The notes under the pieces: generated by a model | Seen by the model: only the letters and a program-made list of their open reading frames with translations | Told to the model about the DNA's origin: nothing | The model's database searches: none | Shown here: piece by piece, positions 42,546 through 52,465 of the stretch | Numbering within the stretch: the first letter of the stretch is position 1 | How the letters are laid out: each line of letters opens with the position of its first letter | Source: Adiantum capillus-veneris | Taxonomy: Eukaryota; Streptophyta; Polypodiopsida; Polypodiales; Pteridaceae | Reading direction: 5' to 3' | Length of the DNA: 64,000 nt | Assembly (NCBI GenBank): GCA_014529385.2 | Contig: CM043962.1 | Span: 124,604,470-124,668,469, forward strand | Position numbers and translations under genes: made by a program

Positions 42546-43470
42546 ATGTGAACGGGATGAAAACACACACAGCGCCTCTATAACGACCCGACACACACTC
42601 TTGGGAAGATACACACACACACACACTATGGGGCACCACTCGTCTTACACAACCAGCCTGGCCGAGACAGGAAACACACAGACGGAGTGAGAAGAGAGAG
42701 ATTTCCCACTTGCCCACTCAACACTCACACATACACACTCACACACACACTCTCAATTCAGCTCAAAGGAGGAAAATTGCTATTGTTTACACTCAATGAA
42801 GCTCAGCCCAACACCAATGGGGCAAATAGTTTACACAGTATTGAGGAAATACACCAGATACAACCACAAAGTTAAGCAAAGGCTTCACTCACCGGAGAAG
42901 AATACACAGAAAAACAGCAGAAAATTTGTGAGAAATTTGGAAAAATGGACAGCTCCATTGCGTGCGGAACGCCCAAAAACCCCAGTCTACAATGTCAAAG
43001 TGCTCAAATCCGACCTCGGATGAGCAGTTTAGGGCCAAAACATGCTCCAAAAATAGCAAAAATACACTTGCGGCTGTTCCTCCTCTCTTCTCCACGTTGG
43101 TTTTGGTCTTCTCTCTCTTTTTTCAGTTCCCACACTTAGCTTTATTAGTTGGGCACCCTTGGCCTTTTAGATGACCTCAAACGGACCCCGAACAGGCCAA
43201 AAACTGACCTCGCAGTGCATAGTTGTCACCTTTTTGCATCATCCGCACACCTGGCACTCATTTCTTTTCAATAATGCGTCTCGCAACCACATGAAGTGGC
43301 CCCAAAAATTGGTCCTAATGATGACCTTTCTGCATAACTCTCACAAGAAAACACCCACGTTGTGTCCGTCCTTATCCGCGTGCAAATATTGACCCACGTT
43401 GTGTTCGTCCTCATCGGCGTGCAAATATTGACGTCGTTCGCCCTCCTGACACCACTAGATGCCATCTGAT
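42546..43470 (-). repeat. 5' LTR of element D (outer boundary approximate)
   Basis: It starts next to the primer site (plus strand TGTGAACGGG). With no second copy in the window the far end is uncertain; a plausible end is near GATGCA at 43465-43471. It contains CA-rich stretches (42600-42750) and the 39-bp tandem duplication at 43354-43431. Confidence 0.55.
43354..43431. repeat. 39-bp tandem duplication
   Basis: Two copies, 43354-43392 and 43393-43431, start CCCACGTTGTGT and end CGTGCAAATATTGA. They differ at three positions and lie in the presumed LTR of D. Confidence 0.9.
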
Positions 43471-45150
43471 GCACCTGCTTACCTCATGTCGTCGGCCCGC
43501 GGATAGCTTCCTTGAGAAGTTTTACGTGCTACCAACTCCTCCTTATTGTAGAAAAAACACATTGGTACTGATAATAGTGAAAATCGATGCACTATGTATA
43601 CCCTATCCTACCTGTACACATGTGGGGCCCACGTAACCACCTGGCTCTGAAAAATGGGCAATTCTTTATTTGATGCACCATGCATGTGTATGTACATGCG
43701 CGCAATCCCTTGCTCCAAAAAACTCCTGACAACGCCGAAATCTTGAATAATCATCGAATAGCCTTATTAATATTTCGATTTAAAAAAATGCTTATATAAA
43801 GACAGTCGTCGGATTTGATTGAAACTAGCGAGCGACTGTAGTTGAGAGAGCAACAATAAGCTAGAGCTTATTGACGTATACTTTTAAATTGTTTAAATGT
43901 GTTCTAACTTATTTTTCTATGTTGTGCCAGACTTGTGTGGTGCAGTAGTTTTTCTCTCACCATAGAGTTGGCTTGCAGGTTAAATGCCACTTTGTGGCAT
44001 GTAGCTATCCAGCTGACTCTAGAAGTGAGTAGAAGCTAGTTTCTTTTCTCGTGCTGTGTAGCCCCTTGGATCACTGTAGGGAAGGGTTTTACCACAGACT
44101 TAGATTCTCACTCGTGTGATGCAGTAGTATATCTCTCAGCACAGAGCTGAGATAGAATTTAGTGGTCAACTCGTGGAGTGTAGTAGGCATGATGCTACAC
44201 CTCTCATTTCAGAGTGACCTATAGTTTTCTCAATTTTAGATCAGATCAAATTATCGTTTGTACCATGTAGAAACGCAGAGTTTTTCTCGTCAAACCGAGA
44301 GTGGAGATATGTATAGTCTATGTCCTCTTCATCTCGGTGTGATGCATGCATGATGCACTGTTTACTCTTGTGCTTCAAACTCCAAGGACACATCATTGTT
44401 CATCACTAGATGACTTGGTGTTGTCTTGGATGTAGATACATATGATATTTGGCATGTATCTAAAATTGTTTTGTTGTCCGCTGATGTTTATGTTATGAGT
44501 TCCACACACTTCATCAGGGATTAGATTAAGTCACATCATCGTTCTTACTACATAGAAATATGAGGTTTACATTTGTCTATCTAAGAGTGGAAAGATGCAT
44601 ACCTATGCCCTCTTTATCTTAGCATGGCATGCCTTGTCGTTGTACTTTCTAATCCATAGATATGCCAGTCATCAGTAGATGACTTGGCGTTGTCTTGGAT
44701 GTAAATATATACGATGTTTGACCAAAATCTAAGATTGTTAAATTGTCTATTCATGGTTGTTTTGTGCATTTCCACACACTTTATTAGGGACTAGATTGAC
44801 AAAATATTAATCAATATTACAACAACATCCAGGACTTGTGCTTGTTGAGCGTACCTCACACAAGCTACATTGTTCACATGTATGCTCCAATTGTTTACGT
44901 TTATTATCTAATGCACATAAGAGGGTCCAAATTTTGTGATGATCATCCCTCACACTGTTGGCCTAATCACTTCTCTCCATCTCTCTCTTTGTGTGTTCTC
45001 GTCTCTATTGTAGAATGTATGGATTGCAATCATAGTAAATCTTTGTTTGCTATTAATTATGTCAATTGTTTATGGATTAGGGTCATGACAATTTTGATAG
45101 TTTACCCTCTCCTTTGACAACATTTATGTTTTAAATTATATTTTGCACAT
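43471..45150. other. Non-coding stretch with TATA box and tandem duplication
   Basis: No gene is seen. CTTATATAAAG at 43791-43801 is a good TATA box on the plus strand. Words such as GTGTG-TGCAGTAGT-T-TCTCTCA repeat at 43934 and 44116, and a roughly 290-bp tandem duplication covers 44232-44805. It may be the LTR/leader of an unrecognised element whose ORF starts at 45151. Confidence 0.45.
44232..44805. repeat. Tandem duplication of about 290 bp
   Basis: Two diverged units start GATCAGATCAAATTATCGTT and GATTAGATTAAGTCACATCA. They share AGAGTGGA-AGATG-ATA, ATGCCCTCTTTATCT, CAT-AGTAGATGACTTGG-GTTGTCTTGGATGTA and CCACACACTT-AT-AGGGA. Confidence 0.75.
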
Positions 45151-47347
45151 ATGGCGGATACTAAGCTGGCAAAACATCAACAAAAATTTTCCTTCAAAGT
45201 GATAGCATGTCACTTTCATCACATGTTAGAGCCTGAGATTCATCTTTGCCTAAACCCCTCTACTTCAGAGCATAATTACCAGTTCACAAAGGCCTTAGCA
45301 AAGTTTGTATTTGAGCAGTTTCAGCTTATATTTACACCTGCTGCTTTCGACATATCTCTAATGACATTAGGTTCATTATTGTACATGGTCAAGAAGTCTA
45401 CTGGGGACAGCTCACAAAGACTTTTTAGGATCTAAAAAATATTTAAATCCTTACTTTGCTAGGCATAGCTACTCGCATACAGCTTGTGCAATAGTTGTAT
45501 ACTAAGTTCAAGAGCAAAGAGAAGCTGGAAAGAGTAGCTACTAAAGAGCTAGGAGCTACCGCTAGAATAGAGTCTGGTGCTAGTGCAACTCTTGCTCTCA
45601 ATAAGTCTCAACTCCCCCCTATATTGCATGTTTTACCAGAAATTGCAATCTTCAACATACAGGATCCACAAGTGGGAGAAGGGAGTGGGCACACGTGAAG
45701 CGTGTAGGTGTCACACATCCTGCATTTAAAGATCCAATGTATGCAGAAAAGATCTTTAAATTCCACTTGCATGGACCAACGAGGGATGAGTAGGTTAACA
45801 CTAGAATGGTAACAAGACACTTTTATGTGCTTGGACACTTTTGTGTCCTGTTAAGTGACCATCTTGCTTGAATTATTTGAAGAGTATGAAAATGAATTTC
45901 TAGGTGCTATATATCCACAAATATGCCTTATGAGATGAAAAAAACTTACCATTTTTTTTGGAGTATCGATCTCACCATTAACCTTACTCTTGCACAACAT
46001 TTTTGAACCTAAATTGTGTGAAAAAACGGGTCCTGTTTTTGACTTTTTTTTCAATTTTTGGCAACTATACCACTCTAAACTTCATGTTTGTGAGGTTTAG
46101 ATGGCTAGAGGTAAGGCCTTCATAGTTCTCAACATGTTTTGATGCTTGTAGGGAGAGCTAAGTGTTAAAATTGAAAGTTATGACCAATTTACAAGAATTG
46201 CATAATCCTGTTTTTTGGCCAAAATTAGCACTTTTATGATTTTTTTGGTGGCTTTCTTGATATCCAAATTCAATTTTGATTATGTAAGTGTAATGTATAA
46301 CATAAAGCTAATATTCCTTGAGTTTTGGGGGACCTAATATGCTATATAGCATAGTATATGATGATGGTTGAGTTTTTTGATTGCTGAAGAATACAATACA
46401 TTTTAGAGTAGCAAGTATAACTTTCTCAATATTGCTAGTTTCTTAGGCCAATTGTGTGTATTTTGTAGTTAGTAACCATATCTAATCATATAGTACAAAC
46501 TTGGCTAGATATTGAGTAGTTTCTATGGGTTTCTAGAGGTCATAATGCTAAACCCAATTTTTTTATGTTTGCTGTATTTAGCACTTTATCATTGCCCCCA
46601 AGGTTCCAATCATAAGAGATCCATTATCCTTTTGACATGCTCCATGGCTCCTTTTGAATCCAAAGGCCCAAAGGGAACTAAGAAAACATGTATATAGTAT
46701 CTGTATTGAGCGTGACTATAGAAACTTTCATGCTAGGTCAGCAGAATGGCAAAAATGCAACTTTTTTGTACCTATTTTTTTTTCCCAAAAAAACATTAGT
46801 GAGGTAAAATCAACCATATGGTTTGGTCACCAACCCATTGAGGTTAATGGGGCATTTTATCTCATGTCCTACAAAAATCCCCACTCTTATTTATATGCAA
46901 TCAATCGTAAGAAATTGCTGTTTTGGGCAAAATGCACTGGTCCATCAACTTTGGAGACTTGTAGTGACCATGGGATGAGAAAAATTACAAGTTTCTCATT
47001 TTTTCCATATGTAGTAGTTATTGAACTATAAGCTCATGAAAGGATTTTTCAAAATGAGTGGATCTACTATGGTTTTGGAAATTTTTCCTAAAATCCTGAA
47101 TGGACACTTTTATGTCCTGTTAGGTTACCATTCTAGTGTTAAAGACGAAGCCACAGTTTTGGACATCTCTCATCACGAAATTATTCATCCACTTACCATG
47201 GTACGCCAAATAGAGCGTCCAATGCTCATTTCACATTTTTGGAATAGCGGCCATGTAGAGCAGTGGATAAAAGAGTGCACTACAGATGGCCATCAACCTA
47301 CCATTCGTGATTATCTAACAATTGAAGGAACATTAGAGAGATTTTAA
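45151..47347 (+). pseudogene. Unrecognised ORF, split by a piggyBac-like element
   Basis: It starts MADTKLAKHQQKFSFKVIA and runs 94 codons before a stop. Frame changes follow (KFKSKEKLERVATKELG near 45500), then FKDPMYAEKIFKFHLHGP up to 45794. The other side, 47143-47347, reads KDEATVLDISHHEIIHP and ends LTIEGTLERF. Deleting 45799-47138 with one TTAA joins the two sides in one frame. I recognise no domain. The position downstream of an LTR-like region and upstream of a copia RT fragment (49036) suggests a gag-like ORF of a decayed retrotransposon, as inference. Confidence 0.4.
45799..47138. mobile_element. piggyBac-like non-autonomous element (1.34 kb, TTAA target)
   Basis: Perfect 15-bp terminal inverted repeats, CACTAGAATGGTAAC (45799-45813) and GTTACCATTCTAGTG (47124-47138), are flanked on both sides by TTAA (45795-45798 and 47139-47142). 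Inside each end lies GGACACTTTT-TGTCCTGTTA (45834 and 47102, direct orientation). TTAA target duplication is the hallmark of the piggyBac superfamily. No transposase-sized ORF is present, so it is non-autonomous. Precise removal restores the reading frame of the interrupted ORF. Confidence 0.8.
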
Positions 47348-49035
47348 AATAACATTTTGTAGATAATAAAAACTCTTCTTTAGACCCTGAAGTATTTGCA
47401 TGCGCACGACTATCTCCACAATGATCTTCACTGCCGCAACATGATGCTTCATTTTGGTCAGAAGAGGGTCTATGCAGGAATTGTGGATTGGGGATCATGC
47501 ACAAAGACCAAATCAAGGAAATGATTTCCTCCTCTCTGTGATTTGCAAATAAAAACTACAAAGAAGACCGAGACATATTTTCCATGGGTCCCCCATAATG
47601 CATATCTACTGATCCTCCTCCTTGGAATAAAGCCATGGACATCTTCTCCATGTGTCATACTTGTAAACGACTCTTCAAGTGCATGTCACTGCCACAAGAG
47701 AAAAACAAAAGGAATATTTTAAGCAATGTACTTAACCACCTTGAGAGTGGCAAGTGAAACAATCCCTAAACCCGACCTAGCGCTTTTGATCTTTCAGTCT
47801 GTCTAAATGGTGCCCATAGATTGGGCTATGACATTGTAATAAATTTTGGTCTACAATCAGTTGACGATTAAAGTGATGATTTGATTATCATCCTCTTTAG
47901 TTGTGCTTGTAGATTATATAATTGATCAAGTTATCTTGTCTCTTTCAAACAACATGGTGATAAATATTTTGTCTCTTTCTTGCTGCATGATTAAGTTATC
48001 TTGTCTTTTTCTTTCATGATTTAAAACTGATATCCTGTTGACTTCCCGATAAGTCTTTCTAATGATGAAATATTCACTTGATTGGAAGATATAGAAAAAG
48101 AACGTAACCACGCTGAGTGTAGGCCATCTACAAAGAAGAGAGAGAGCGTTATGGCCAAGAGAAAGACCTTGAAGCTATTGCTAGTATTGAAGAGGACGAG
48201 TCCGATTGCAAGGCGAGCCTCTCAGCCTTAAGGAGTGCAGGAAGCTATGTCCAAACCACTTTGTGCGCCATCAACTATTTTTTATTAGCAACAATGCAAA
48301 GGAATCAGCTCTTATAAAACTATCAGGTTTGTCAATTAGACTCGCACTACATTATCAATTATCAACTCACAATAAACAATGAAAGTCTTATCATTCTTCA
48401 ATAAATGCATGTCAATCAAAATGTATTTTCAAGCACTAAATAACTTCATAACTTCAAACAAAACATTTCAATCACAATGCTCACATTGCACTATATCGAT
48501 TCATCTAAAGTGCAAGCTTTTGGTTTTTACACATTACAATCTTAATCACTTATTTAAAACAATACAAATAAATCTCATCATCATGTTGCACTATATCGAT
48601 ATATCTAAAGTGGAGCTTACGGCTTTCACACATTGCGATAATTGATAATATTAATCAAATCTTACAAGTGATTCTCATTGGAACATGAGGATTAATTGCA
48701 AACCTTGACAATTTTCATATCTATCTAAAGTGCGAACATGAGGTTCTCACACTCCATGGTAGATCTTTGAGAGCTTATCTATCTGCAATTGATGTATGTA
48801 TATGATCACACAGTATGATAGACATACCAATCCAAATAAAGATAAGTTAATCAAGAATGGCAATCTCTAAATTATATCACTAGTTCACTTTCACATGTCA
48901 GTAAACAAAGCATGTAGCAAGTTGATGTGGCATCGTGTAATATGCTTGTAATAATATGAATTCATGTAAAATATGCCCGTAGATGACATATTATACATAT
49001 CCCATATAGCGTATAATGCAACTTAAATGTAAGTA
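47348..49035. other. AT-rich non-coding stretch
   Basis: No gene is seen. Around 48486-48770 there are three imperfect copies of a unit with TTGCACTATATCGAT--ATCTAAAGTG (starts near 48486, 48587 and 48708). Confidence 0.5.
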
Positions 49036-49740
49036 TTGCTATCTAGAATGGAAACTTGGAGGAAGTTGTGTATATGATGCAACCACAAGGCTATGTGAAT
49101 ATGAGGCTACATAACCTTGTATGCAGGTTAAAGAAAGAACTATATGGGTTTATGGGTTGAAGTAAGCAACCAAAGCTTGGTATGGAAGGATTTTGGCATT
49201 CCTTGTTTCCTTGGGTTTTGAGATGTCAAATGTAGATCACTCATTATATGCACAAAAGAATGAAGCAAGAATTGTTGTGATATGCATTTGTATAGATGAG
49301 TCGATTGTTTGAGGTGATAATGTGACTAAAGTAGAAGATGTATAAGCTCTACTTATGCAAGAATTTGAGATGAAATATTTGGAAGACTTGTGGTACTTCT
49401 TGGGCATTGAAATTGTTTGCACAAAAGCGGGTGTATGGCTATCACAAAGACAATATGATCTGGACATGCTTAAAAAGTATGGTATGGCTGATTTTAATCC
49501 AAATGTGTTACCCTTATATCATAATTTAAATTTATAAAATGATGCAAGCCAAGTGTTTGAGAATGCTACCATGTACAAGAAGATGGTTGGTAGTTTGATC
49601 TACTTGACTATTTCACATTGAGACATGAGCTACCCAATTGGGTTGGTAAGTTCATTTATGCAATCTCCTAGGAAACCACACTTGGATGCTATGAGGCACA
49701 CATTGTGCTACGTGAGTACCACTTTGGATTATACATAAAT
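49036..49740 (+). pseudogene. Ty1/copia reverse transcriptase fragment
   Basis: Frames read NGNLEEVVYMMQPQGYVN, CRLKKELYG, WYGRI-AFLVSLGFEMSN, then MKYLEDLWYFLGIEIVC, YDLDMLKKYGMADFNP and YKKMVGSLIYLT. This is the copia RT from the MQPQGY motif to past the catalytic box. The catalytic region reads ICIDESIV where YVDD is expected, and stops and frameshifts are frequent. Integrase and RNase H were not found next to it. Confidence 0.85.
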
Positions 49741-50580
49741 GATCAATACGAACAATTTCTAATCATCATATAAATGCACCATTCTATCTTATGTTGTCAC
49801 CTTCAGGTGTAGAGGTTTCCATGTAGTGTGAGTGAATTAAAGTAGGAGGAGTAGAATCTTGTTTCATGTTGTAATGGAGGTGAGAGAACGGAGAGGAGCT
49901 TGCTTGGTGCTACAGTGGAGGTGAGAGAAAGCTAGCAGAGGGATAATGCTAGACTATAGGGGATGCAAGTGGTTGTTGCAGCAATGGAGAGCTTGGAAAA
50001 GGGTTTGTAGAGAGAGAAAATCACTTTTTAGCTATAGAATAGGTTTGGAAAGAGTTTGGTGGGTGAAAATGATGTTTTGATTTAATTTTAAAAATTCATT
50101 TCTTTTTTAGTGCAGTTTTTTTACTTCTGGAGGTCAAAATTACTTTTTTGACCATGAAATAGGTTTGGGGACCTTTTAAGGGGAAAAGACTTGAAATTTG
50201 AAATTTCTAGTGTATTTTTAAATCCGGGCCAAAAAGTGGGGGAAAAGAGGTCAAAGTGGTCCCCCCGCCCCCCCTCCCTTTCTCCTAGCCACCTCCCTTA
50301 CCTTCTCACACTAGGTAAGAGTCCATTAAGAGGTGTAAGGCTACCTCGTCCCTCTACTTTTTTGAGGGTATAGAGTGTGTCTACCACCCTCTTCTTATTG
50401 GCTGGCCTCTAAATAACCTTAATCCCAAAGGACCCCTGGAGGTTCATATTTCTCCTAATGATAGACACAACCAAAACGCAATGTAGAGCTCACCTTTTTG
50501 AGCACATTTTTCAGTCGACATCATGCATTTGGAGAGGGAAGTTTCGGCGGTTGTGTTTAGTGCTAAGTGTGCAGTGTCAT
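49741..50580. other. Non-coding stretch
   Basis: No gene is seen. The phrase TTTT--CTATAGAATAGGTTTGG / TTTGACCATGAAATAGGTTTGG occurs twice (about 50023 and 50144). The stretch ends in the half foldback arm GGGTGAAAGCATGT at 50581-50594. Confidence 0.5.
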
Positions 50581-50594
50581 GGGTGAAAGCATGT

Positions 50595-51157
50595 TGTTAA
50601 CCCTCACGGCACACGGACACCCTATGATCTATAAACTTTGTATTATTTAGAGTCAGGTACCGGGCTTGTCGGACCAATAGGAACAGGGTAAGGGTGATCG
50701 CCGATGACAGGCGCACTCTAACTGGAATATTCAAGGAGTTAGTTGGCTAAGTATGGGAGCCCAAGTGTGAATGGGGTGAGCTCATATAAAAGCCACTAAA
50801 CCTAATTTTTACTCATTCTCTCATTGTGCAATAGAAGCTGCTCTTGCTCCATCTCCACCTTCTCCTTCACCATCTCCTTGTGTGTGTGTGTGTATGTGTA
50901 CGTGTGAGAGAGAGAGAGAGAGAGTGTGAGAGTGTGTGTGTGTGATCGAGCGTTGCGGCGGCACGACGGCGGCGAGGCGGTTGAGCGCGGCGTAGTGGCG
51001 TCTCCCTCTTCTTCGCGGCGCGGGAATCCTTCATTCGCAACTACGCAGGAAGGTGAGTGACACACCGTTCTTCCTTGTGAGCTTGTCTGTTGTATGACTG
51101 TGTGCTAGGAGCCTTTGTGGCTTGCACACGGCGCGTAGCAAGTCCCTAGCCGTGACA
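50595..51157 (+). repeat. 5' LTR of element X (563 bp)
   Basis: It starts TGTTAACCCTCACGG and ends CCTAGCCGTGACA, with TATA-like TCATATAAAAG at 50782-50792 and GT/GA microsatellites at 50880-50945. It is nearly identical to the inverted copy at 10765-11330, apart from microsatellite length and scattered changes. Confidence 0.93.
50782..50792 (+). promoter_or_regulatory. TATA box in 5' LTR of element X
   Basis: TCATATAAAAG, at the same place as the minus-strand TTATAT in the other LTR (about 11135-11141), and about 190 bp into the LTR. Confidence 0.55.
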
Positions 51158-51161
51158 TTTT

Positions 51162-51179
51162 TGGCGCCGTTGCCGGGGA
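51162..51179 (+). other. Primer binding site of element X, Asp-tRNA type
   Basis: TGGCGCCGTTGCCGGGGA, 4 nt after the LTR, is complementary to the 3' end of plant tRNA-Asp, as used by many Athila/Tat elements. Confidence 0.9.
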
Positions 51180-52210
51180 GCTGCTACGCGTGAAGCTCCA
51201 ATGGCGACCTGTAAATTTGTATTGAATCTATTTTTTATGTAGGAAAGGCGCGGCTTAAGTTTGATCATTGTTGTTATGCAAAAACAGTAGAGAAAGACAC
51301 AATTTTATTGACTGCATTCAAGTTTTCTGTGTTCTGTTAAGCTCTGTTTTGTTAGTTCTATTAAGCTCAGATTTCAGCTTACACAGTTAGCATTTCTTGC
51401 GTTTCTGTGTTTTTTGCATTTTCTGGTTTGCACTGCACAGTTCTGTCAAGTTTCAATTTTCTGCATTTTCTGTGTTTTCTGGTTTGTGCACAGTTAGTTA
51501 ATTAAGTAGGTTAGTAATTAGGTGAACTACTGATTAGCAGGTCAGTAGGTAGGTGGGACAGTAAATAGTTAGGTGAGGTCAACGCGCACCAAAACGCGTA
51601 CCAAATAATATCCAAAAAATTAAAAAATTAAAAAAATAATAAAAATAAAAATTTATTTAAAAAAAAATAAAAAATATCCGGAAAAAAAAAACCGAAAGTT
51701 AGAAACGTGAGTGAGGGGGAGGTTATAAAAAAATCAAAAATATTTAAGCGTGAGTGACTGGGGGGATCACTAAAATTTTGATCGGGATCGGGATCATTTC
51801 CCCAAACCGAAGCCCCAGGCCCGGGCCTCAGTCCTCAATCTTATGATATATACTAGACTCACTCTTATATATATACCCTACCTCCTCAAGAGGGAATGAG
51901 AGCATGTGGGGCAAGTCCTCCACTCTCCTCCCTTCCCTTCCCACTTGCACCCTTAGACTTGCTATTTGGAGCCTAGTTTCCCAGCTAGGAAAAGACTGTT
52001 TTGGGCTTTTTTGAAGCAAAATAGAACCAAACGGTGGGCTGTAAAGCACAGCGCGTCCCTCCTAGCGATACGCTCGTTTCGAGCTATCACACTGCCCATT
52101 CCACGATACACTCTAAAAAATCTAGCAAAAAAACAAACAAAAAACACGCAAAAAACTAGTCACAAGGCCTCCTAGAGCAGCTTTTTGACACCTGAAGGTA
52201 TCAAAAGCAC
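51180..52210 (+). other. Element X: untranslated leader
   Basis: About 1 kb without a supported ORF. It has an A/T-rich block with many AAAAAT words at 51600-51690 and no copy of the palindrome found in Y. Confidence 0.6.
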
Positions 52211-52465
52211 ATGCACTTACGCTCTGGGCGGGTGCTAGAACACGAGCATATTGAGGGTGACTCTGTTCATACGGACACCCATTACCCATCCACGATAGGC
52301 TCTAGACCCTCAGCGGGGACACAAGGTAGCACCACCCAAGACCCTAAAATAGCCGCTAGTGATTCCTCCTCCGACTCAGAGATCATGGAAGCATACCCTA
52401 CCCAAAACAGTGAGAGAGAAGGCCATGCACCTCCTGAAGCTCCACAGCCTAGTACTACTAAATGA
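52211..52465 (+). pseudogene. Element X: gag N-terminus (LRSG)
   Basis: 84 codons starting MHLRSGRVLEHEHIEG, matching the LRSG start in Y. It is Ser/Thr-rich and acidic, with a stop at 52463-52465. The sequence continues in another frame from about 52460 (LNESHEGGGEVDSPF), so a frameshift separates it from the rest of gag. Confidence 0.7.

Larger units (their letters stand above)
27229..43470 (-). mobile_element. Tat-type gypsy element D, interrupted by E and Y
   Basis: Minus-strand order is 5' LTR (42546 to about 43470), primer site, leader ORF, gag part 1 (41023-41491), insertion of E (31822-41022), gag part 2-protease (30610-31821), RT, RNase H, second RNase H, and integrase to 27229. There it is cut by the LTR of Y; its 3' end is not in the window. 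The Tat assignment rests on the second, archaeal-type RNase H and on homology to E. Confidence 0.85.
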
